Assembly: GCF_002688565.1 (NCBI RefSeq)
Contig: NZ_CP024011.1
Coordinates: forward strand, 1,922,001 to 1,986,000
Direction: 5' to 3'
Source: Acinetobacter sp. LoGeW2-3
Lineage (GTDB): Bacteria > Pseudomonadota > Gammaproteobacteria > Pseudomonadales > Moraxellaceae
DNA length: 64,000 nt
A program made the position numbers and the translations under genes. Shown one piece after another: positions 47,485-55,272 of the stretch (its first letter is position 1; each line of letters opens with the position of its first letter). Under the pieces are notes generated by a model that had not been told where the DNA came from, did not search any database, and was given only the letters and a program-made list of their open reading frames with translations.

Positions 47485-48723
47485 ATGAGTGCATTAAAAG
47501 GAATACGCGTACTGGATTTAAGCCGAGTGCTAGCAGGACCATGGTGTGGACAGATTCTAGCGGATCTGGGGGCTGAAGTGATTAAGATTGAACGTCCTGG
47601 TGTGGGAGATGATACCCGTATGTGGGGACCGCCGTGGATGAAAACGCCAGCTGGTGAAAATACCCGTGAGGCGGGTTATTTTCAGTGTGCCAATCGCAAC
47701 AAATATTCGGTCACTGTAGATATCGCATCTGCTCAAGGACAGGAACTCATCCGGGATATTGCCAAAACTGCCGATGTGGTGATTGAAAACTATAAAGTAG
47801 GTGCATTAGCGCGCTATGGCCTGGATTATGAAAGCTTAAAAGCCATTAATCCGAAACTGGTGTATTGCTCCATTACCGGTTTTGGTCAGAATGGGCCACG
47901 TGCCGAAGAGCCGGGCTATGACTTTATTATTCAAGGCATGTCTGGTCTGATGAGCATTACGGGGGAAGCAGATGATGTTCCGGGCGGTGGTGCACAGAAG
48001 GTCGGTGTGGCTGTTGTTGATATTCAAACCGGGCTATATGCGACCATTGCCATTCAGGCGGCTTTGTTGGCGCGCCATCATACCGGCAAGGGTCAATATA
48101 TTGATATGTCCTTGCTGGATGTGCAGGTGGCAGCATTAGCCAATCAGGGTATGAACTATCTAACTTCAGGCACGGCACCAAAACGCATGGGGAATAATCA
48201 CCCCAATATTGTGCCGTATCAAACCTTTAAGGCTAAAGATAAGGAATTTATTATTGCCTGTGGCAATGATAAGCAGTTTAGAGATTTGTGCATCGCTATT
48301 GAGCTGCCTGAACTTTTGCAAGATGAAAAATTCCAGCGCAATCAGGATCGGGTGAAGCATCGCGATGAACTGATTCCTTTATTGTCAGAATATTTTCTCG
48401 CAAAGAATGCCAAAGACTGGGTCGATGCCATTCATGCGGTCAAGGTTCCTGTCGGTGTGATTAACTCGATTGAAGATGCCCTGAATGAGCCTCAAGTTGC
48501 TGCACGGGAAATGCTGGTAGATCTGCCACATCCTTTAAATGTGCAGTTTAAAATGATTGGTTCACCGATCAAGCTGTCGGATACGCCAGTACAATATCGT
48601 CATGCACCGCCAAAACTCGGACAACATACCCAGCAGATTCTGTCCCAGTTCCGAAGTCCTGAAGAAATTGCCATGCTAAATGCGCAAGGTATTATTGATA
48701 ACGTTGTGTCTGTAGCTTCCTAA
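47485..48723 (+). CDS. gcdG: CaiB/BaiF-type CoA transferase, probable glutarate CoA-transferase
   Basis: A class III CoA transferase of 412 residues, homologous to human SUGCT. It moves CoA from a donor such as succinyl-CoA to glutarate. The opening is GIRVLDLSRVLAGPWCGQ; the catalytic Asp lies in EPGYDFIIQGMSGLMSITG; later LLDVQVAALANQGMNYL. The ATG at 47485 has AAAGGA six bases upstream; the TTG at 47479 is too close to it. It starts 53 bases after the MFS stop and is the last gene of the unit. Confidence 0.87.
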   Translation: MSALKGIRVLDLSRVLAGPWCGQILADLGAEVIKIERPGVGDDTRMWGPPWMKTPAGENTREAGYFQCANRNKYSVTVDIASAQGQELIRDIAKTADVVIENYKVGALARYGLDYESLKAINPKLVYCSITGFGQNGPRAEEPGYDFIIQGMSGLMSITGEADDVPGGGAQKVGVAVVDIQTGLYATIAIQAALLARHHTGKGQYIDMSLLDVQVAALANQGMNYLTSGTAPKRMGNNHPNIVPYQTFKAKDKEFIIACGNDKQFRDLCIAIELPELLQDEKFQRNQDRVKHRDELIPLLSEYFLAKNAKDWVDAIHAVKVPVGVINSIEDALNEPQVAAREMLVDLPHPLNVQFKMIGSPIKLSDTPVQYRHAPPKLGQHTQQILSQFRSPEEIAMLNAQGIIDNVVSVAS

Positions 48724-48741
48724 GCAGCATTCTTTCCATTT

Positions 48742-48767
48742 AAACCGAAGCCAGTCTTCGGTTTTTA
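48742..48767 (+). terminator. gcdG terminator
   Basis: AACCGAAG CCAGT CTTCGGTT followed by TTT, 18 bases after gcdG. Confidence 0.75.
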
Positions 48768-48857
48768 ATGACTGAAGAAAATAGAAGTCTATATAACTGA
48801 ATGGTCATCAGCAGCATCACGCGTTAAGATAATGACATTATGTAGTTGGAAGGCATT

Positions 48858-49925
48858 ATGAAAATTGTCGCAGATGAAAATCTGGCATTTACTGATTATT
48901 TCTTTGCAGAATTTGCCGAGATTCAGCACCGTGCAGGCCGTACGCTGACAGCAACGGATGTACAGGATGCAGATGCCTTATTGGTGCGTTCAGTAACTAA
49001 AGTAAATTCACCACTACTACAGGGCAGCCAGGTCAAGTTTGTTGGCAGTGCGACCATTGGTACCGATCATCTGGATATTGCTGCACTTGAACAGCAGGGG
49101 ATTGCCTGGAGTAATGCAGCAGGCTGTAATGCACAGGCTGTGGCTGAATATGTGATTACGGCTCTATTAACATTGCGTCCAGCATTGTTAGATGCAGGCT
49201 CCACTTTTACTTTAGGTATTATTGGTCTGGGAAATGTCGGTAGCCGATTAGCTTATATGGCAGGCCTACTCGGCTGGCGTGTGATCGGTTGTGATCCTTT
49301 TGTACAACGGGACAATATTGAACAGGTTGATTTGCAAAGCTTATTGGCGCAATCCGATGCCATCAGTATTCATGTGCCGCTGACCCAGCAGGGTGAACAT
49401 CCAACTTATCGCATGATCAATGCTGATGCTTTTGCACAAATGAAGCCTGAAACGATCTTAATCAATTCTGCGCGTGGGCCAGTTGTTGAAGAAGCGGCTT
49501 TAATCGCGGATAGTAAGGTAACTCAGCGTCAGGTGGTGCTGGATGTATTTGAGCATGAACCGGTAATTTCTGCTGAAGTATTGGACCTGGTGAGTTTAGT
49601 TACACCGCATATTGCCGGTTATAGCTTAGAAGGTAAGGCTCGTGGTACGCAAATGATCTATGAAGCCTTCTGTCGTCATTTTGGCTATGAGATTAGTAAG
49701 CAATTTGAAAGCCAATTGCCAGAATGTGTACAATATTTTGCAGATCAGGATTTAAAAGCAGCTTTAAAACAGCATCTTGGTGAAATTTACGATATCCAGC
49801 GTGATGACATGAATCTACGGGCCTGCTTAAAAAACGGTAAAGTCGATCAGCAGGCTTTTGATCATTTACGCAAGACTTATCCTTTACGTCGTGAATGGGC
49901 GGCGCATGGAGGGCCAAAAGCGTGA
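48858..49925 (+). CDS. pdxB: Erythronate-4-phosphate dehydrogenase
   Basis: NAD-dependent second step of the DXP-dependent pyridoxal phosphate pathway. D-2-hydroxyacid dehydrogenase features: LGIIGLGNVGSRLAYMAGLL, NSARGPVVEEAAL with the catalytic Arg, FEHEP and TPHIAGYSLEGKARGT with the catalytic His. A PdxB-specific C-terminal dimerisation domain is present. The ATG at 48858 follows GGAAGG; 355 residues. Its last four bases overlap the epmA start. Confidence 0.94.
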   Translation: MKIVADENLAFTDYFFAEFAEIQHRAGRTLTATDVQDADALLVRSVTKVNSPLLQGSQVKFVGSATIGTDHLDIAALEQQGIAWSNAAGCNAQAVAEYVITALLTLRPALLDAGSTFTLGIIGLGNVGSRLAYMAGLLGWRVIGCDPFVQRDNIEQVDLQSLLAQSDAISIHVPLTQQGEHPTYRMINADAFAQMKPETILINSARGPVVEEAALIADSKVTQRQVVLDVFEHEPVISAEVLDLVSLVTPHIAGYSLEGKARGTQMIYEAFCRHFGYEISKQFESQLPECVQYFADQDLKAALKQHLGEIYDIQRDDMNLRACLKNGKVDQQAFDHLRKTYPLRREWAAHGGPKA

Positions 49926-50896
49926 CGATTGCTTATCAACCGACCTGTGATTTAAAAGCCATGCGTGCACGCGCTACCTTATATACACAGCTACGTCAGT
50001 TCTTTGCCGAGCGTGATGTACTGGAAGTAGAAACCCCGATTTTGTCACAAGCGGGTGTGACTGATGTGCATCTGGCATCTGTGCAGGCACAGCGTCATGT
50101 ACTGGGTAAGCTTAGTACCCATTATCTGCAAACTTCTCCTGAATTCGCGATGAAACGTCTACTGGCGAGTGGCAGTGGTCCAATTTATCAGATCTGCAAA
50201 GTGTTTCGTGATGATGAACATGGCCGTAAGCACAACAGCGAATTCACCATGCTGGAATGGTATCGTCCGGGCTTCAGTCTAAAAGACCTGATGTTCGAAG
50301 TGTCTGACTTACTTAATGTGGTGCTAAAAGCCCGATTTGGTGAGGTTCGTCCGACCATCTTGAGTTATAAACATGCCTTTATGGATCGACTGGATCTGAA
50401 TCCCTTGCAGGCGACTTTGCAGGAATTAAAAGATTGTTGCCGTCGTGTCGGCTTAAATCTCGATCTGGGGCAGGATCGTCTGGCTTATATTGACCTGTTG
50501 TTTTCACATATGGTGGAACCAAGCTTAGGATTTGATACCGCTGTATTTTTAACAGATTTTCCGCCTGAATTGGCGTCCTTGGCAAAAACTAAAGTCGATG
50601 AAGATGGAGAACTAGTTGCAGCGCGTTTTGAACTGTATATCGAAGGGCTGGAATTGGCTAATGCTTATGATGAGCTGATCGATGCGAAGGTATTGCGTTC
50701 ACGCTTTGAAGCCGATAATGCTGAACGTGCATCGCTTGGTTTGCATGTCATGCCAATCGATGAATATCTGCTGGCGGCTTTACCGAATATGCCGGAATGT
50801 TCAGGTATTGCTTTAGGGGTAGATCGCTTATTGATGATTGCCACCAACCAGATGAAGCTGGAAAAAGTGATTACTTTCCCGGCAGATATTTCCTGA
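49922..50896 (+). CDS. epmA: EF-P--(R)-beta-lysine ligase EpmA
   Basis: LysRS-like enzyme (PoxA/GenX/YjeA) that attaches beta-lysine to elongation factor P. Class II synthetase motif 2 is visible in ICKVFRDDEHGRKHNSEFTM followed by LEWYRPG; the end GIALGVDRLLMIA is motif 3. There is no anticodon-binding domain. The GTG at 49922 overlaps the pdxB stop (GTGA) and has GGAGGG upstream; 324 residues agree with the 325 of E. coli. The longer ATG frame from 49895 is not preferred. efp and epmB are elsewhere. Confidence 0.93.
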   Translation: MTIAYQPTCDLKAMRARATLYTQLRQFFAERDVLEVETPILSQAGVTDVHLASVQAQRHVLGKLSTHYLQTSPEFAMKRLLASGSGPIYQICKVFRDDEHGRKHNSEFTMLEWYRPGFSLKDLMFEVSDLLNVVLKARFGEVRPTILSYKHAFMDRLDLNPLQATLQELKDCCRRVGLNLDLGQDRLAYIDLLFSHMVEPSLGFDTAVFLTDFPPELASLAKTKVDEDGELVAARFELYIEGLELANAYDELIDAKVLRSRFEADNAERASLGLHVMPIDEYLLAALPNMPECSGIALGVDRLLMIATNQMKLEKVITFPADIS

Positions 50897-50910
50897 TCAT
50901 TCTTTTATCT

Positions 50911-50939
50911 AATCAGCCTACTATAGCAGTGGGCTGATT
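50911..50939. terminator. Hairpin between convergent epmA and GNAT genes
   Basis: AATCAGCC and GGCTGATT arms with a 13-base loop; weak T tracts. Confidence 0.5.
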
Positions 50940-51378
50940 AATTCAGATATTTTCGAAAACCAATACTGTAAGCATCAAAACCTAAGCTTTGATAGAAAGC
51001 ATGCGCAGATAAACGTTCCTCACGATTGCCGCTATTCACCTGTATCAATTTCAAACCACGCTGTTTGGCTAAATCTTCAATCGCTGCAATGAGTCGTTTA
51101 CCTACACCTTGTCCGCGATAAGCCTCATCCACCACAAAAGCCTGAATCCGTAAATATCCCTCATCAAATTCCCAGCTATATTCCTGAATTAAACCAGCAT
51201 AGCCAATCACACGTTGTTCATGTTCAACCACAAGCGTCTGATAATTTGGATCCTGATGAATGTTTTGCCAGCGCTGCTGAATATTCTCTAGAGTTGTGGG
51301 ATAGCCGAGTTGGGCTGTGAGGTCATGGATTGCATACAAGTCCTGTTCAAGTTGCAAAGGACGAATCAGAAAAGTCAT
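50938..51378 (-). CDS. GNAT acetyltransferase
   Basis: A 146-residue single-domain GNAT. The acetyl-CoA loop is VDEAYRGQGVGKRLIAAIED, preceded by RIQAFVVDEA, and the end AHAFYQSLGFDAYSIGFRK is typical. N-terminal IRPLQLEQDLYAIHDLTAQL is the usual first helix. Substrate unknown. Stand-alone gene, convergent with epmA. Confidence 0.83.
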   Translation of the reverse strand: MTFLIRPLQLEQDLYAIHDLTAQLGYPTTLENIQQRWQNIHQDPNYQTLVVEHEQRVIGYAGLIQEYSWEFDEGYLRIQAFVVDEAYRGQGVGKRLIAAIEDLAKQRGLKLIQVNSGNREERLSAHAFYQSLGFDAYSIGFRKYLN

Positions 51379-51517
51379 AGTTTTTATCAGAATGAAAGCT
51401 AAGAAAATAATAACCAGATTTTAAGTATAGGACGATGCAGATGAATTCTAATAATTTTGCATATGGATATGGGGAAGTAGAATAAAAGTACTTTAGAGGA
51501 AAATATACATAAAGAAG

Positions 51518-51540
51518 AAAGCTCCCTCGGGAGCTTTCTT
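51518..51540 (-). terminator. cca terminator
   Basis: Minus strand GAAAGCTCCC GA GGGAGCTTTC then TTCTTTATG; the stem begins at the cca stop codon (51539-51541). Confidence 0.7.
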
Positions 51541-52771
51541 AAATCAGGGCGGTATGACGTTCTTTGAGTTCACCTAAAGCATGAATACGACGTTCAATCA
51601 GCATCTCGCCAATATCCGGGCCTTGAATATCGGTTGGCAAATCTTGCGCCTTGATGCCACGAACCACTTGCATGGCTTCTAATACATATTGCGCTTGGGG
51701 ATAGGCACGATCTTCCAGACCTAAACGACCACGTGAATCACATTCGCAAGCTTGCACAAAAGCTTCTACACGTTCTGGACGACGTAATACGTCCAGACGC
51801 TGTAACAGACGCCATAAAGTTCCTGGTTTCAGATTCAGTGCCTGATGGCATTTTAAGTGTTCTTTACACACAGCAATCGCTAACTGTTTGGTATAAGTGG
51901 GCACTTTTAGGCGTTCACATAGCTCAGTCACGGGCTGTACGCCACGTTCCTCATGCATGATGTGACGTGGCAATTCCTCCGCTGGCGTTAAGGCTTTACC
52001 CAGGTCATGTACCAGAACAGCAAAACGTACATCTAGATTATAGTTCTGGCGGCAGGCTTGCTGTAGTGACATCATGGTATGAATACCACAGTCAATTTCC
52101 GGATGATATTCAGGGCGTTGCGGAATACCAAACAGGGCATCAATCTCTGGAAACAGTACTTTTAATGCACCACAGCTGCGTAGTACTTCGAAATAAACAT
52201 CAGCATTGGATTCCAGCAGGGCGCGGGATGTTTCTTTCCAGACCCGTTCCGGTGTGAGTGTATTTAATTCGCCTGACTCAGTCAGTTGACGCATTAAATC
52301 CAGTGTTTCCTCGGCAATACGAAAGCCCATGGCATGATAACGCGCAGCAAAGCGAGCCACACGTAATACACGAAGTGGATCTTCAATAAAAGCATCAGAA
52401 ACATGACGTAGAACACGGTCAGCAAGATCTTTTTGACCATTATAGGGATCATGCACATGACCAGCTTCATCCATGGCAATGGCATTAATGGTCAGGTCAC
52501 GGCGAATCAAATCTTCTTCAAGTGTTACGCTGCTATCGGTATGAAATTCAAAACCATGATAACCCGTACCGGATTTCCGTTCAGTACGCGCTAATGCATA
52601 TTCTTCTTTTGTTTCAGGATGCAAAAATACAGGGAAATCCTTCCCAACTGGTTGATAGCCCATGTTGAGCATTTGATTGGGACTCGCGCCCACAACCACA
52701 TAATCTTTTTCGTGATAGGGGTGTCCGAGCAAATGATCTCGAACTGCGCCGCCTACTAAATAAACTTGCAT
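51539..52771 (-). CDS. cca: Multifunctional CCA tRNA nucleotidyltransferase
   Basis: Adds or repairs the tRNA 3' CCA end. The head domain has YLVGGAVRDHLLG, and the metal-binding pair reads Glu21-x-Asp23 (HEKDYVVVG) where E. coli has Asp-x-Asp. RRDLTINAIAMDEAG is the next signature. A HD phosphohydrolase domain follows (about 225-340, FAVLVHDLGKALTP), the mark of the multifunctional gammaproteobacterial enzyme. At 410 residues it matches E. coli (412). Confidence 0.94.
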   Translation of the reverse strand: MQVYLVGGAVRDHLLGHPYHEKDYVVVGASPNQMLNMGYQPVGKDFPVFLHPETKEEYALARTERKSGTGYHGFEFHTDSSVTLEEDLIRRDLTINAIAMDEAGHVHDPYNGQKDLADRVLRHVSDAFIEDPLRVLRVARFAARYHAMGFRIAEETLDLMRQLTESGELNTLTPERVWKETSRALLESNADVYFEVLRSCGALKVLFPEIDALFGIPQRPEYHPEIDCGIHTMMSLQQACRQNYNLDVRFAVLVHDLGKALTPAEELPRHIMHEERGVQPVTELCERLKVPTYTKQLAIAVCKEHLKCHQALNLKPGTLWRLLQRLDVLRRPERVEAFVQACECDSRGRLGLEDRAYPQAQYVLEAMQVVRGIKAQDLPTDIQGPDIGEMLIERRIHALGELKERHTALI

Positions 52772-52772
52772 G

Positions 52773-52821
52773 AAAAAACCTCTATTCTTAGAAGCATCAT
52801 GCTACAGAATAGAGGTTTTCT
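52773..52821 (-). terminator. maeB terminator
   Basis: AACCTCTATTCT and AGAATAGAGGTT arms with a 19-base loop; on the minus strand followed by TTTTTTC at the cca start. It lies in the gap between maeB and cca. Confidence 0.7.
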
Positions 52822-52854
52822 CAAGTCAAGAAACTCGGCGTTCGCCGCGTTTGC

Positions 52855-55134
52855 TTATAGGGCGTCTTGTTCCGCTTGTTGGATTTCTGCAACAGTCAGA
52901 GCAGTCATATTCACAACACGGCGTGTGGTCGCGGTCGGAGTTAAAATATGAACTGGTTTCGCTGCACCAAGTAAAATTGGACCAATCGTCACATTGTTAC
53001 CAGATGTTGCTTTTAACAGGTTAAACGAAATGTTGGCTGCATCTAGATTTGGCATGATCAACAGGTTCGCAGCACCTTTGAAGCGCGAGTTCGGGTAAGC
53101 AAATTGGCGGATATTTTCGTCCAATGCTGCATCACCATGCATTTCGCCTTCAACTTCCAGTTCAGGTGCAATCTCAGACAGAATGTCATAAACCTTACGC
53201 ATTTTCTGTGCACTTGCATCGTGCTGATCAGAACCGAAGCTAGAGTGAGAAAGCAGAGCAACGCGTGGTGTAATACCGAAACGGCGTACTTCTTCAGCGG
53301 CCAAAATCGTCATCTCTGCCAATTGTTCAGCAGTTGGATTACGGTTGATGTAAGTATCTGCGATAAACAGGTTACGCTCTTCCAGCATTAATGCGTTCAG
53401 AGTAAAGAAGGTGTTATGACCTTCCTGTTTACCGATAACATTACTCACAAAGTCCAGGTGAATGTCATAGCTTGAGTAAGTACCACATAACATACCATCG
53501 GCCATGCCATGACGTACCAGCATCGCAGCGATCAGAGTAGAGCGGCGACGTGCTTCACGTTGCGCATATTCAGGCGTAACACCTTTACGCTTCATGATGT
53601 TGTAGTAATCATCTGCAAATTTTTCGTAGTCAGGGTTCTTTTCCTGATCCACAATCGTGATGTTCACACCATCTTCAAGACGTAAACCAAGTTTCTTGAT
53701 ATTGGCTTCGATAATTGCAGGGCGGCCCACCAGAATCGGTTTTGCCAAGCCTTCATCTACTGCAATTTGTGCAGCACGAAGTACACGCAGATCTTCGCCT
53801 TCTGCATAAGCAATACGTTTCGGATCTGTTTTTGCCTGTGCGAAGATTGGTTTCATCATGAAGGCTGAGTTGTAAACAAACTCAGACAGACGTTGACGGT
53901 ACGCCGAGAAATCCTGAATTGGACGAGTCGCTACACCAGAATCCATCGCAGCTTGTGCAACTGCAGGCGCAATTTCCAGAATCAGACGTTGATCCAGTGG
54001 ACCAGGAATCAGGTAATCACGGCCGAAAGAAGCTGATTTTTCACCATAAGATGCAGCATCTGCCTCTACATGCGCCATACGTGCAATCGCGTGTACGCAG
54101 GCAATTTTCATTTCTTCATTAATAGTCGTTGCACCAACGTCTAATGCACCACGGAAGATATACGGGAAGCACAGTGCGTTGTTCACCTGGTTTGGATAAT
54201 CTGAACGGCCAGTTGCCATGATCACGTCTGAACGTGCTTCATGTGCATGTTCTGGCAGAATTTCTGGATCTGGGTTGGCAAGGGCAAAGATGATTGGATC
54301 TTTGGCCATTTTCTTAACCATATCCTGAGTCAAGATACCAGCTGCAGACAGACCGAGGAACATGTCAGCGCCGTCCATCACATCAGCAAGCTGAGTACCT
54401 TCGATGTCTTGCACATATGCTTTTTTAGATTCGTCCAGACCTTCACGTTTAGTCGTTAACAGACCACGTGAATCCGCAACGATGATGTTTTCTTTCTTCG
54501 CGCCCAAAGCACAAAGCAGATTTAAACATGACAATGCAGCAGCACCGGCGCCTGAAGCAACAATTTTGATGTCTTCAATTTTTTTGCCGTTTAGGAGCAA
54601 AGCATTGAGCAGGGCAGAACCTACAATGATCGAAGTACCGTGCTGGTCATCGTGGAACACCGGAATGTTCATGCGTTCACGCAGTTTTTGCTCAATGTAG
54701 AAGCATTCTGGTGCCTTGATATCTTCAAGGTTAATACCACCAAAAGTTGGTTCTAATGCAGCAACGATATCAACAATTTTATCGGGATCATTTTCTGCGA
54801 TTTCGATATCGAATACGTCGACGCCTGCAAATTTCTTGAACAGTACGCCTTTACCTTCCATTACTGGTTTAGACGCTAAAGGACCAATGTTACCCAGGCC
54901 AAGAACCGCGGTACCATTGCTCACTACCGCAACCAGGTTACCGCGCGCTGTGTAAAGTGCTGCAGTAGATGGATCACGTTCAATCTCAAGACAAGGTGCA
55001 GCCACACCTGGTGAATAAGCTAAAGCTAGATCACGCTGGTTGACGAGTTGTTTGCTTGGAGTGACGCTGATTTTGCCGGGGGTAGGAAATTCGTGGTAGT
55101 ACAGTGCCTGTTGTTTTAAAGATTGTTCGTCCAT
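52855..55134 (-). CDS. maeB: NADP-dependent malic enzyme with phosphotransacetylase domain
   Basis: Decarboxylates malate to pyruvate and NADPH. The 759 residues contain the malic N-terminal domain (about 15-165; Tyr and Lys catalytic region [20 protein letters not shown]), an NAD-binding domain (about 165-405; [16 protein letters not shown]) and a C-terminal PTA-like domain (about 430-755) that in MaeB is regulatory. Relevant with aceA for gluconeogenic growth. Single-gene unit with its own terminator. Confidence 0.95.
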   Translation of the reverse strand: MDEQSLKQQALYYHEFPTPGKISVTPSKQLVNQRDLALAYSPGVAAPCLEIERDPSTAALYTARGNLVAVVSNGTAVLGLGNIGPLASKPVMEGKGVLFKKFAGVDVFDIEIAENDPDKIVDIVAALEPTFGGINLEDIKAPECFYIEQKLRERMNIPVFHDDQHGTSIIVGSALLNALLLNGKKIEDIKIVASGAGAAALSCLNLLCALGAKKENIIVADSRGLLTTKREGLDESKKAYVQDIEGTQLADVMDGADMFLGLSAAGILTQDMVKKMAKDPIIFALANPDPEILPEHAHEARSDVIMATGRSDYPNQVNNALCFPYIFRGALDVGATTINEEMKIACVHAIARMAHVEADAASYGEKSASFGRDYLIPGPLDQRLILEIAPAVAQAAMDSGVATRPIQDFSAYRQRLSEFVYNSAFMMKPIFAQAKTDPKRIAYAEGEDLRVLRAAQIAVDEGLAKPILVGRPAIIEANIKKLGLRLEDGVNITIVDQEKNPDYEKFADDYYNIMKRKGVTPEYAQREARRRSTLIAAMLVRHGMADGMLCGTYSSYDIHLDFVSNVIGKQEGHNTFFTLNALMLEERNLFIADTYINRNPTAEQLAEMTILAAEEVRRFGITPRVALLSHSSFGSDQHDASAQKMRKVYDILSEIAPELEVEGEMHGDAALDENIRQFAYPNSRFKGAANLLIMPNLDAANISFNLLKATSGNNVTIGPILLGAAKPVHILTPTATTRRVVNMTALTVAEIQQAEQDAL

Positions 55135-55272
55135 TAGTCTCTCGATGTATCAATTATTACCCAATTGCAGGTAACTTAACCGCGGAATACATGAGAATAT
55201 ATCACTAGTTGTGCGCTTAGCCCAGCCAAACGCACCCGATTTTTGCATAAATAATTGGTCTTAGGTCTGTAT

